DNA of 64,000 nucleotides from NCBI GenBank assembly GCA_013816485.1, contig JACDEI010000008.1:57277-121276 (forward strand), in the 5' to 3' direction. The position numbers and the translations under genes are program-made. Origin of the DNA: Planctomycetota bacterium. GTDB taxonomy: Bacteria > Planctomycetota > UBA11346. Shown piece after piece: positions 8,258 through 17,539 of this stretch (position 1 is its first letter; every line of letters begins with the position of its first letter). The notes below the pieces were generated by a model that did no database searches, was not told where the DNA came from, and saw nothing but the letters and a program-made list of their open reading frames with translations.

Positions 8258-8995
8258 ATGCCAGCGATCTGGGCCCTTTCTGATCTGCACCTGTCGACCT
8301 CCGGGGCCAAGCCCATGGATGTGTTCGGTGATCATTGGGGCAACCACGCCGGGCGAATGGCCGAGAGTTGGGACCGGCTGGTCGCTGACGACGACATCGT
8401 GCTGACACCGGGCGACTTCAGTTGGGCGTCAAAGCCGGCCGAGGCCGCTGGCGACTTCGCGTGGTTGGGTGCGCGCCCAGGGCACAAGATCATGGTCAAG
8501 GGCAACCACGACTACTGGTGGACGGGTACGCATAAACGCATGGCAGAGTTGTTGCCGCCCAAGACCTACGCGCTGAAGAAGACCGCAGTGTCGATCCACG
8601 GCGTCGGCTTCTTTGGCGTGCGTGGTGGCGACTTCGCCGCGCTCACCCGTTACGGTGACACCCGCACCGCGGAGGACATCGAGGCCTGGCTCGCGCGCGA
8701 AGAGCACGAGTTGAAGTTGTCGATCGCCGCGCTTGACCAGGCGGATGCCGCCGCTGGTCGTACGCGCGGGCAACGCATCTGCCTGTTCCATTATCCGCCG
8801 ATTCCGCCAGGGCGCACGGCCAGTCGCTTTACGCCGATCATCGAAGCCGCCGGCGCGTCGTTCTGTATCTATGGCCACCTGCATGGCCAGGAACTGGGGC
8901 CAGCGAAAGTCGAAGGCACGTGGAACGGCGTGACCTACCGCTGCACCAGCTGCGATCAGGTGGACTTCACGCCGACGCTGGTCTGCCGGATCTGA
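8258..8995 (+). CDS. Calcineurin-like metallophosphoesterase
   Basis: 245 residues with the metal-binding motifs of the family in order: SDLHLS (Asp, His), GDFSWA (Gly-Asp), GNHDYWW (Asn-His-Asp), and near the C-terminus LFHYPP and YGHLHG (His, Gly-His-x-His). It should be a binuclear-metal phosphoesterase acting on a nucleotide or other phosphoester in the cytoplasm; the substrate is not evident. The frame is open from 8162, but the protein aligns with the family from MPAIWALSDLHLS at 8258. It lies downstream of the operon relic and upstream of a large hairpin. Confidence 0.85.
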   Translation: MPAIWALSDLHLSTSGAKPMDVFGDHWGNHAGRMAESWDRLVADDDIVLTPGDFSWASKPAEAAGDFAWLGARPGHKIMVKGNHDYWWTGTHKRMAELLPPKTYALKKTAVSIHGVGFFGVRGGDFAALTRYGDTRTAEDIEAWLAREEHELKLSIAALDQADAAAGRTRGQRICLFHYPPIPPGRTASRFTPIIEAAGASFCIYGHLHGQELGPAKVEGTWNGVTYRCTSCDQVDFTPTLVCRI

Positions 8996-8996
8996 A

Positions 8997-9104
8997 CCGT
9001 GGCACGGGCGTCTCGCCCGTGAATGGTTTGGGCCAGCACGTACCACCCGATCTGCGCCTGTCGTGTGCGTGCGTCGATCCACGGGCGAGACGCCCGTGCC
9101 ACGG
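8997..9104. repeat. Large intergenic hairpin with nested palindromes
   Basis: Two 25-bp arms, 8997-9021 and 9080-9104, are perfect complements around a 58-nt loop. Each arm also contains a smaller palindrome (CACGGGCG-TCT-CGCCCGTG). The gap 8996-9297 holds nothing else recognisable. A degenerate half copy (GTGGCACGGGCGTC) occurs at about 61963-61976. From general knowledge, this repeat is common in planctomycete and verrucomicrobial genomes, where it is often mistranslated as GTGVSPV-like peptides. Confidence 0.85.
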
Positions 9105-9297
9105 GGATAGCAGCGCTTCCAGCAAATAGCTGATCTGGTCCCGCGACTTGCCCGCTTCTGGTGGGAGTGCTGTTCTGTCTGCATGCCCGCGTCACATGGA
9201 TCCCCCGTCACGCAGTGGAAACCTCGGACACTTGTGCCCATCCGCATGGAATGCCGGCGACGGATGCGCGTACACGCTGCACCAGGAGCCCACCGCT

Positions 9298-10818
9298 ATG
9301 CGCCCAGTCCTTCGTCTGCTGAGCATCGCCGCCACTCTCGCCGTCGGTTCGTCGGCGTTGCAGGCCGCGGTCGCGCTCGCCTCGCCCTTCACCGATCACG
9401 CCGTGCTGCAACGCGGCCAGCCGATCCCGGTGTGGGGGACCGCCGACGTGGGTGAGAAGGTCACCGTCACCTTCGATGGTCAGACCAAGACCGTCACCGC
9501 CGGCGACGATAAGAAGTGGCTGATCAAACTCGACGCGCACACCGCTGGTGGGCCGTACGACCTCACCATCGCCGGCACCAACACTATCACGCTCACTGAC
9601 ATCCTGGTCGGTGAGGTGTGGGTCTGCTCCGGGCAGTCGAACATGGAGTGGACCGTCAAGAACTCGAACAATGCCGACGCCGAGATCGCCGCTGCTAATT
9701 TCCCGCTCATCCGTCACTTCAAGGTCGAGAAGAAAACCAGCGATGTGCCGCTGACCGCCTGCAAAGGCGCGTGGACGGTGTGCAGTCCGGAAACCGCCGG
9801 CGGCTACACCGCGGTCGGTTATTACTTCGGGCGCAAGCTGCACCAGGAACTGAATGTGCCCATCGGCCTGCTGCACACCTCCTGGGGCGGTACGCCGGCG
9901 GAAGCGTGGACCAGCAAGCCGGCGCTCACCAGCGCCGCGACGTTCAGCGGTGTGTTCACCGCGTGGGACAAGCAGATGGAAGGCTACCCGGCGCAGATGG
10001 AGAAGTTCAAGCAGACGCTGGCGAAATGGGAAGCCGATGCCGCCGCCGCCAAGACCGCCGGCAAACCAGCCCCTAACAAACCACGCGCGCCGAATGGCCC
10101 GGATTCGCCGCACAAACCCGCTGCGCTCTACAACGGCATGCTGAGTCCGCTGGTGCCCTACGGCATCAAGGGCGCGATCTGGTACCAGGGCGAATCAAAC
10201 TCCAGCCGCGCGGCACAGTACCAAGAACTCTTGTCGCTGATGATCAGCGACTGGCGCGCGAGTTTCGGTCAGGGCGACTTTTCGTTCTACGTCGTTGAGC
10301 TTGCCAACTACATGGCGCGCAAACCGGAACCGGGCGAATCGAACTGGGCCGCGCTGCGTGAAGCGCAGTACCTGACCACCGTCACGGTAAAAAACGCCGG
10401 CCTGGCGACGATCATCGATGTTGGCGAGGAGAAGGACATTCACCCGAAGAACAAACAGGACGTCGGCCTGCGCCTAGCACTCAACGCATTGGCGAAGGAC
10501 TACGGCAAGCAGGTCGTCCACTCCGGCCCAGTGTACAAGGCGCTGAAGATCGACGGTGCCAACGCCGTGCTGAGCTTCGACCACCTCGACGGCGGCTTGG
10601 TGACCAAGGGCGACAAGCTCACCGGTTTCGCCATCGCTGGTGAAGACAAGAAGTTCGTGTGGGCCGAGGCCAAGATCGTCGGCGATACCGTGGTGATCTC
10701 CGCCACGTCGGTGACCAAGCCGGTGGCGGTGCGCTACGCCTGGGCCGACAACCCCGAGTGCTCGCTGAGCAACAAGGCCGGGCTGCCGGCGGTACCGTTC
10801 CGCACTGATCGTCCCTGA
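9298..10818 (+). CDS. Secreted sialate O-acetylesterase-type SGNH esterase
   Basis: 506 residues with a signal peptide (MRPVLRLLSIAATLAVGSSA), an N-terminal beta domain beginning LASPFTDHAVLQRGQPIPVWG, and the SASA esterase core: GQSNMEW (nucleophile Ser), GLLHTSWGGTPAEAW (oxyanion Gly/Asn block), IWYQGESN and a C-terminal DVGEEKDIHPKNKQDVG that carries the catalytic Asp/His. The family removes O-acetyl groups from sugars such as sialic acid or hemicellulose. A charged Lys/Ala/Pro insert near residues 225-270 is typical of planctomycete members. The start at 9298 was chosen for its AGGAG site and the signal peptide; the frame is open to 9148. Confidence 0.9.
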   Translation: MRPVLRLLSIAATLAVGSSALQAAVALASPFTDHAVLQRGQPIPVWGTADVGEKVTVTFDGQTKTVTAGDDKKWLIKLDAHTAGGPYDLTIAGTNTITLTDILVGEVWVCSGQSNMEWTVKNSNNADAEIAAANFPLIRHFKVEKKTSDVPLTACKGAWTVCSPETAGGYTAVGYYFGRKLHQELNVPIGLLHTSWGGTPAEAWTSKPALTSAATFSGVFTAWDKQMEGYPAQMEKFKQTLAKWEADAAAAKTAGKPAPNKPRAPNGPDSPHKPAALYNGMLSPLVPYGIKGAIWYQGESNSSRAAQYQELLSLMISDWRASFGQGDFSFYVVELANYMARKPEPGESNWAALREAQYLTTVTVKNAGLATIIDVGEEKDIHPKNKQDVGLRLALNALAKDYGKQVVHSGPVYKALKIDGANAVLSFDHLDGGLVTKGDKLTGFAIAGEDKKFVWAEAKIVGDTVVISATSVTKPVAVRYAWADNPECSLSNKAGLPAVPFRTDRP

Positions 10819-10839
10819 CCTTGTCTGAGTTTAGGTAAC

Positions 10840-10870
10840 CACGACGGCGACCCAGCGGGTCGCCGTCGTG
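10840..10870. terminator. Bidirectional hairpin terminator
   Basis: A perfect 14-bp stem, CACGACGGCGACCC (10840-10853) with its complement (10857-10870), and a 3-nt loop, sits exactly between the converging ends of the esterase gene and the macroglobulin gene. A short T-rich run follows on the plus strand. Confidence 0.75.
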
Positions 10871-10883
10871 CGTTTGGCGTCTC

Positions 10884-12719
10884 CTAATCGCGTTCCAGCA
10901 CGTAACCGCGGCGTGCGCGCACGAGCTTCAAGCCGGTGATCTGACTGAAGAAATCCAGGACATTTTCGACGCGCATGTCCTCACAGCGCAGGCTCACCGG
11001 GGGCAGTGCACTCAAGTCTTCACGGGTGAGACCGCCCCCGAGCCGCATCTGTGGTAGTCCACGATTGCCCAACAGCAGATTGAGATGATCAAAAACCTCC
11101 GGCGCTGGCACGTCAGTGTAGTCCGCGCTGAGGCCAGCTGGTTGCGGTGTCAGCGACGGCAGGAACGGCCTCAACTCATAGGTGTCGGCCAGTTCCACCA
11201 CGATCAGTTCCTCGCCCAGGCCTTCGAGGCCAAGGCAGGCGCCACCAAGGCTGGGACGCCGGATCGGTTCGCTTTCCAGTAAGCGGCCGGTGTGGTCCTG
11301 GCTGGGCAGACTGACCCAGACGCTGAAGCCCGAAGCAGTGCGCACGCCCGTCCCGATGCGCAAGGGCAGATCGAGCTGCTGACGCACGAAGGCTACCCAA
11401 TCATCGATGCTGTCGCCGTAACCCAGGCGCGCGAGATCGGCCAGCGACAGGTGCTGTTGCCAGCACCAAGACCGATACGTCCCGCCGGTGATCACGCCGA
11501 GCTGCACCAGTCGGTCGTACCACTGATGTAAATTGACCAGCGGTACTGCTGAAGCCTTCTGCGGCTGCGGCAGTGCAAACCACGCCTGCCGTCGTTGATC
11601 GCGACTAGCAACGGCGAGGTCGATCAATGAGGTGAGCGTCGGCGGATGTAGTTCAGTAATAAAACTCAGCTGGACCGACTCGTTCTCCAACAATGGCTCA
11701 CCATCGACCCAGCGGCGGATTTTGCGCTGCGTCCAGTGCCCGGGCTGCTGCACCAGGGGATGCAGTGTCAGTTCGGACAGATCCTGAGTCGCCGTGGGAT
11801 CGAGGATGCGTAGTCCACGTTTCCAGGACGCCAGATCGTTCCACTGCGTACTGGTGCTCACCAGCCAGTGCAATTCGGTCGCCGTACAACGCTGGGCGGT
11901 GCTCACCAATGCTGTGCTCAGTGGGTGCCCAACCAGGGCCGGAGCGACGACAGCAGGCTCGACAGCCGCAACACGCAACCGGCGATCGCCTTGTTCCCCA
12001 TCATTGATCTGCGTCCCGGGCCAGCGGCAGGATCCCTCGCCTAGGGTTTCCACCGGGAAGACCAGACACTCACCCCCCGTCAGGTACGCGGACAGCAGAG
12101 CACCGCCATGGATCGCAGCGTCTTTACGCGCATCGGCCGAGAGCGCGACACGTCGACCGATCGGCGCCTGTGCCAGCGTTAGCCGCTTGAGCGTCGCAGC
12201 GAACGTCGCGACGGCACGCTGATGCTCACCATCCGCCAACTGATCCAGGATCGTTCCTCGATCAGTTCCATCGATGGTCCAGTGCGGTTCACGACGCTCG
12301 ATCAGGAAGACCTCACCCGTGGACTGGCCGAGGCGCAACAAGCTGGGCAAGGCGACGGTAACATCACTTCCATACTCACCACGGGCGTTGTCCATCACCA
12401 ACACCACCCGACGACCAGGACTGACAGGCTGGCCATCGGGAAGGCGTTCGTAGCCGTCACCGACCTCCTGCCACAGATCGACCGCCACGGTGCCTTCCGC
12501 AGGCCGGCGCGTCGTCTGCTGCACGATCAATTCCAGATGCACCAACGTGCCCGGCTCCGTGCGCAGCCGCAAGCTTTCACCCACCAAGCCCGCCCACTCA
12601 GAGAAGACGCTGGCGGGCAGTACCACATCGCGCTGCTCAGCGATACCGGTGCTGAGGACGACCTGGTTGATGGCGACTTCAGATTTTTCCGGCAGCAGTT
12701 CGCACGCCAGCACCGCCAC
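10884..12719 (-). CDS. C-terminal part of the macroglobulin-like protein, probably separated by a frameshift
   Basis: 611 residues from the first usable start, a GTG at 12719 with no visible ribosome binding site. The frame is open for at least 25 codons upstream of it, encoding helical sequence (RLADDRVSSKRLAALLGQRE, then WTDD) that continues sensibly from the end of the 12781-17406 frame. No signal peptide is present, although the fused protein would be exported. The last 60 residues (PPVSLRCEDMRVENVLDFFS onward) resemble the small secretin/TonB N-terminal (STN) domain. I read this as the 3' part of one large gene. It could alternatively be a separate cytoplasmic gene, but the lack of a start signal argues against that. 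Confidence 0.65.
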   Translation of the reverse strand: MAVLACELLPEKSEVAINQVVLSTGIAEQRDVVLPASVFSEWAGLVGESLRLRTEPGTLVHLELIVQQTTRRPAEGTVAVDLWQEVGDGYERLPDGQPVSPGRRVVLVMDNARGEYGSDVTVALPSLLRLGQSTGEVFLIERREPHWTIDGTDRGTILDQLADGEHQRAVATFAATLKRLTLAQAPIGRRVALSADARKDAAIHGGALLSAYLTGGECLVFPVETLGEGSCRWPGTQINDGEQGDRRLRVAAVEPAVVAPALVGHPLSTALVSTAQRCTATELHWLVSTSTQWNDLASWKRGLRILDPTATQDLSELTLHPLVQQPGHWTQRKIRRWVDGEPLLENESVQLSFITELHPPTLTSLIDLAVASRDQRRQAWFALPQPQKASAVPLVNLHQWYDRLVQLGVITGGTYRSWCWQQHLSLADLARLGYGDSIDDWVAFVRQQLDLPLRIGTGVRTASGFSVWVSLPSQDHTGRLLESEPIRRPSLGGACLGLEGLGEELIVVELADTYELRPFLPSLTPQPAGLSADYTDVPAPEVFDHLNLLLGNRGLPQMRLGGGLTREDLSALPPVSLRCEDMRVENVLDFFSQITGLKLVRARRGYVLERD

Positions 12720-12780
12720 CAGATCATCCGTCCATTCCCGTTGCCCCAGCAGTGCCGCGAGGCGTTTGCTGCTAACGCGG

Positions 12781-15700
12781 TCATCCGCCAGCCGGGCAGC
12801 GTCGCAGGATGGCGAGTGCCTGATCGCTGACGGTGGTGGGATCGCTCTCCAACAACTCGCGGCGAGCGGCCTGCCACAAGCCTAGACCTTCACTCCAGCC
12901 TTCAGCAATGGCGGTGGCGGCACACGCAACCCGGTCGTTCAGCGTGGTCCCAACGATACCACGCAGACGCGGCGAGGGCAGCGACTGACCAGCAGCACGC
13001 CCACGCGCCAACAGCCAATCACCGATGGCGCCATCCGGCACACGGTTGATCCCACTGGTCGCCTCACCCCGACGGATGGCTGACTGTTTGACCAGCGTCG
13101 AGGCCGCATCATCGCCCAAGCGCGGCCACCACCCCGCCAGTTGTTTGCGCCGTTCGGCACCAGGTTCGGCCAACAACCAGCCCATCGCTGGCCGCGGCGG
13201 ATGATCACTCCCGCTGAGTTGCCGCCAGTCGGCCAGCGTCGCGCTACGCCGAGTGGCGGCATCCGGCCACGCGCGCAGGCGCAGCCACAGACCAGCCGAT
13301 GGTTGGATCACCAACGGCAGACGCACCACGCCATCAGCATCCGCGACCAATTGCAGGTGGCGAAGATGTGGATGCCCAGGCAGACGCCGCAAGGTGGTGG
13401 CGCTGGCGGTAACCACGCGGGCACCGGCTGTCGGTGTGGTCACCGCGATGCGCAGGCTCAGGCGTTCACCCAACAGGCTGCCCAGACGCACGACCTCGGT
13501 GGCTGGAAGTGCACTGGCGGGAATGGTCACCGGCAGCGTCAGCGTGCGCCGCGCCTTAGGTCCCAACACCAATTCGCGCGTCGTGCCATCCGGCAAGGTC
13601 AGCATCAGGGTGGCCGCCTGATCTTCATGGTTGGCGACCTGGATTTGCGCCGGCACGACGTCACCGGCGGCGACCACGTCCGGCAGATCGAGGGCGCAGG
13701 CATACGGTTCGCGACTGGCGATCACGCTGCGCACCTCACCCACCAGCACGGCGGCGCTGGCGTCGTTCGCCCGCGCGGTGCAGCGGAAACGTCCCGCATG
13801 TTCCGGGAGCGGGAAACGCACGACCGCTTTGCCCTGTGCGTCAGTACGCAGGTCGGCAACCCACCAGATCGCGCCATCGGCTTCCGGTTGAATCAGCGCA
13901 CGGGCCGCCATCCCCCGTGATTTTCCCCCACCCATTCTATTCCCAAACATGCCCGCACTGCTGCGTCCAGCCCCGATGGCCATGAACGCACCACCCCCCT
14001 GCCAACGGGAGATGACCGAACGCCAAAACAACGCGTGGGGCAAAGCGAAATCGCTGATTCGTCCGTCGACCAAGCCCCAGGGACGACGGTAGGAATGAAA
14101 ATACCGCCAGAGGTCAGGCGTCGGATCTTCTGCCAGTTGGTAGAGCAGATCATTGACCACTCCCAGCGACAGCGAGCAGTCCGCCACCGACTGACCGTGC
14201 CAATCGACCACCTGCACCACCGCGTCGACCTGTTCTCCCGGACGCAGGTCGGTACGCGCCGGCGTCACGGTGACGGTCAGCAGACGATCAATCGGCAGGA
14301 CCTCGACTTCACGTCGTTCGCTGGTGACGAATCCTGCACCGGGCAAGTAGGCGATCGCCGAGAGAAAAAGGTTTGGTGCCCACGAACCGGCAACCACCAC
14401 GTCACTCTGCTTCGCGCTCTGGTCCATTCGTTCAACCTGCGCCAACACCAGATCCCGCGCGCCACCGAGCACCAGCACATCACGTCCAGGATCACTGACT
14501 CCAAGTGCGAGCGGCAGGGTCTCGCCGGTCTCGACGCGGTTGCGCACCGGCCGCAAGACCACCTGCGCCACCCCGTCCGGTGCCGCCCGCGACTGGACGC
14601 TCAGTGGCAGCGTTCGCGTTGCCGTGCCACCACCCAACACGGGGGTGCTGATGGTCAAGGCATCGGCGCCCACATGGACCTCATCGACGCCGATGGCCAC
14701 CTGCGTCCAGGCAGGCCAGCGTCCCTTGGCCGACAACGGAACACCGAGGGAAACACCAGCACGGGTGAATTGGAGGGACACCTCAGCGCCGACCGGCAGA
14801 CGCAGTTCGACCTGCGCCACGCCGCCGACCTGCAAACCACGCTCACGCAGGGTCGCTTCGAGTTGGAACGGGAAGGTGCGGGTGCGCCAAACGTGACCCG
14901 CGTGGTAGGTGACACCATCATAGACGAAGGTGATGCCCGCCTGGTAGTCGGCCTCGACTCCTGCAGCAGTGGGAACGGTGAAATGAACTTCGCCCGCCAG
15001 GTCAGACGTGAGATCCGTCACCGCTTCACACGGGATCTTCTCGCCCGCCACGTGTGCCGTGAGGCCACACTTCACCACCATGCCCGCCAACGGTTCGCCA
15101 CCACGATCACGCAGTCGCACCGTCAACGGAATGGTTTCACCGGCACGCACCTGATGACCCGCATCGAGTCCGCTGATCTCGTAACGCACCGGCGGCAGGC
15201 GCACACGTTCGACGCGCGCGAGGTGATGTGGGCTGCCCTCACCCAACACCAGGGTGACTCCGCCGTCCGTTGCGCCTGGGGGGATCAGCACCTCACCCGA
15301 GACGGTGCCGTGATCACTGACTGCCAACGTTGTTTCACTCAGTACCTCTTCACCCAGGCGAACGCGGGTACGCAATTCACCGACCGGCAGGCGATACCCA
15401 TCACCATTGAAATCACGCAGCAGCGCCTTGAAGCGTAACGTCTCGCCCGGTCGGGCGAGCGGCTTGTCGGCCCACACCACCGCTTTGCTGGTCCAGGCGG
15501 CATCTTCACCAAAAGTCGCGGTGCGCTCGACCGCTACGGCGGGGCGCGTGATGTGGGCGTGCACCTGATAGGCGCGACCGTGCAGACGTGCGGGCAACGC
15601 CAGGCGAACCAATCCCTGCGCGTCGCTGACACCAGTCAGCTCGACGCTGAACGCCGGATCATGGACTGCTGCCGTGGCGCCGGCGCGCACGCCTTGAGCG

Positions 15701-17406
15701 AACAAGTCCTGCTGGTCCGGACGTTTGAAATCGAGTGAGGCGACGCCGGTGAAACCTTCGGCGAAACCGCTGCGCCACGCGGGATCCGCGGTCGACCAGG
15801 CGTTTCCCGCCGCGCGTTGGGTATTCCGTTCCATCGTCACGGTGGCACTGAGTGGCTCGCCCGATTTGCCCTGTCCATTCGCGCGGCGAACCACCCAAGC
15901 GAGCAGTTCTGCTCGTCCTGCGATCAGGTGCAGGTCGGGGTCGAGCACCGTCAGGCCAGTCATGATCACCACCGGGCAACCGCGGGCGGAGACGGTCGCG
16001 ACATAGAAGCCCTCTGCGAGATCCGGAAACACGAGCGGATGATCCGACCGCGTGCCGATGCTGGCCCAGTCTTTGAGATCAATGGTCTGCTCAGCGACTG
16101 CGACCGTCGGCAACTGCTCGCGCGTCGGTGTGCGGCTGAGCGCATCCCATGCCGCACGTCCCGGCAGGCGGTAGACGCGCACCTGGTGTTCGCCGCGATG
16201 ATTACTGGTGAGGTAAAGTCGCACCGGGCTGCCCACCGCGAACGCCAGTCGCTCAGCCCGCAGCGACAGTCCGTCGTAGTCGAAGGCGAGCCGCCACTCT
16301 TGCTGGGTTTCCACGCTCAGCGACTGCTCGTCGATGAGCGGTCCCGCCACCACTTCAACAGCGGACTTCTCCAACTCTGCCCGAACTCCTTTTTCTACCA
16401 CGGCGGTTACCCCAGTCGTCATCGCCACCTGGTTGATCTCGCGTTCCTGACGGAAGCTGGTCGCGGCACTGATCGCCATCGCGGTATAGGTCGCAGCCAG
16501 CGCATCCAGGCGCTGATCGATCGCTGGGTACGCCCACAGGCGCAGCGTTTTTCCCATCGCCTGACGCTGCAGCTGCCACTGGCGTAGATCGCGGAACGCC
16601 AGACCCGCCTGTGGTGTGTCCGCATGCCGGGACCATAGGACCTCGGCGGTAGTGAAGGCGGCCTCCGGATCGTGTTCGCTCAGATGCAAGTGCATGAGTG
16701 AGAACGCCAGATCGGGACGCCAGAGCGCCGGATCACCGAGCGACGCCATCAGCGTGGCAAACGAGCCGTCCCCGCGGCTGTACCGTGCAACCGTCAAGAT
16801 GTCCGCCGTGCCTGGCATCGACACCTGCCCACCTTCGGCGGCCACCATGCGTACACCGCGATCGATTGCAGTGGCGAGCGCGCGGTACTGGTTCCAACGA
16901 TCCTGCCACAATCCTTCGGCCCGACCGAATGGCGCCTCCCGAGAGATCGCCGGAGGCAACGCGCCACTCACCAGATTCATCTGCTCATCGAACAGCCCGC
17001 GCCAACGCACCGCGAGTTCCAGGCCGACAATGTCGGCAGCGATCTGCGGCCCTTTGTCCGCCCACGGGATCGCCAACACCTGTGCCAAGGCCTGATCACG
17101 CCGACCACTGGTCAGGCAGGCGCGTGCCACCGCCATACGTGCACGATCACCCTGGCCGGTAGCCGCCAGATCACTGCGTCGCAACAATACCTCAAGCACG
17201 CTGGTGGCGGCATCGACCTCACCGGCGGCAGAAAGTTTTTCCACGCGCTCGACCAACGTATCGCTTTCGGCACGCCATTGTTCCACACCGCCGGTGGTCG
17301 CCACTGCCGGGCTGCGCGAAGCTTGCTGGATGAGCACCATGCTCACCGCCACACCCACCAACAAGACCCCGAGCATCATCCACCGACGACGATTGGACCA
17401 CGGCAT
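12781..17406 (-). CDS. Alpha-2-macroglobulin-like envelope protein (MG2/A2M), N-terminal part
   Basis: 1541 residues starting MPWSNRRRWMMLGVLLVGVAV, a membrane anchor or signal segment. After a helical region (about 40-330) come macroglobulin beta domains: the bait-like stretch with HPLVFPDLAEGFYVATV, the MG2-type WADKPLARPGETLRFKALLR, and the A2M-type IWWVADLRTDAQGKAVVRF near residue 1210. I do not see the CxEQ thioester motif, so it would belong to the thioester-less class. The family traps or senses proteases in the periplasm. It ends in a TGA at 12781 just where the second ORF becomes readable in the +1 frame, so the natural product probably has about 2180 residues. Confidence 0.8.
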   Translation of the reverse strand: MPWSNRRRWMMLGVLLVGVAVSMVLIQQASRSPAVATTGGVEQWRAESDTLVERVEKLSAAGEVDAATSVLEVLLRRSDLAATGQGDRARMAVARACLTSGRRDQALAQVLAIPWADKGPQIAADIVGLELAVRWRGLFDEQMNLVSGALPPAISREAPFGRAEGLWQDRWNQYRALATAIDRGVRMVAAEGGQVSMPGTADILTVARYSRGDGSFATLMASLGDPALWRPDLAFSLMHLHLSEHDPEAAFTTAEVLWSRHADTPQAGLAFRDLRQWQLQRQAMGKTLRLWAYPAIDQRLDALAATYTAMAISAATSFRQEREINQVAMTTGVTAVVEKGVRAELEKSAVEVVAGPLIDEQSLSVETQQEWRLAFDYDGLSLRAERLAFAVGSPVRLYLTSNHRGEHQVRVYRLPGRAAWDALSRTPTREQLPTVAVAEQTIDLKDWASIGTRSDHPLVFPDLAEGFYVATVSARGCPVVIMTGLTVLDPDLHLIAGRAELLAWVVRRANGQGKSGEPLSATVTMERNTQRAAGNAWSTADPAWRSGFAEGFTGVASLDFKRPDQQDLFAQGVRAGATAAVHDPAFSVELTGVSDAQGLVRLALPARLHGRAYQVHAHITRPAVAVERTATFGEDAAWTSKAVVWADKPLARPGETLRFKALLRDFNGDGYRLPVGELRTRVRLGEEVLSETTLAVSDHGTVSGEVLIPPGATDGGVTLVLGEGSPHHLARVERVRLPPVRYEISGLDAGHQVRAGETIPLTVRLRDRGGEPLAGMVVKCGLTAHVAGEKIPCEAVTDLTSDLAGEVHFTVPTAAGVEADYQAGITFVYDGVTYHAGHVWRTRTFPFQLEATLRERGLQVGGVAQVELRLPVGAEVSLQFTRAGVSLGVPLSAKGRWPAWTQVAIGVDEVHVGADALTISTPVLGGGTATRTLPLSVQSRAAPDGVAQVVLRPVRNRVETGETLPLALGVSDPGRDVLVLGGARDLVLAQVERMDQSAKQSDVVVAGSWAPNLFLSAIAYLPGAGFVTSERREVEVLPIDRLLTVTVTPARTDLRPGEQVDAVVQVVDWHGQSVADCSLSLGVVNDLLYQLAEDPTPDLWRYFHSYRRPWGLVDGRISDFALPHALFWRSVISRWQGGGAFMAIGAGRSSAGMFGNRMGGGKSRGMAARALIQPEADGAIWWVADLRTDAQGKAVVRFPLPEHAGRFRCTARANDASAAVLVGEVRSVIASREPYACALDLPDVVAAGDVVPAQIQVANHEDQAATLMLTLPDGTTRELVLGPKARRTLTLPVTIPASALPATEVVRLGSLLGERLSLRIAVTTPTAGARVVTASATTLRRLPGHPHLRHLQLVADADGVVRLPLVIQPSAGLWLRLRAWPDAATRRSATLADWRQLSGSDHPPRPAMGWLLAEPGAERRKQLAGWWPRLGDDAASTLVKQSAIRRGEATSGINRVPDGAIGDWLLARGRAAGQSLPSPRLRGIVGTTLNDRVACAATAIAEGWSEGLGLWQAARRELLESDPTTVSDQALAILRRCPAGG

Positions 17407-17539
17407 GGCTCATCCTCCGGCGGATGAACGAAGGGCGATCACGCACGTTCATCATGCCAGCGCAGGAGGAACGACCATTCCTGTCACGTCCGCTCCAACG
17501 GATCGGCAACGTGGACTGGCAGCAACAATCAACGGCGGA

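Noticed and set aside
12781..17406. Thioester (CxEQ) site in the macroglobulin
   Set aside because: No CxEQ or close variant was found in the 1541 residues, nor in the second frame.
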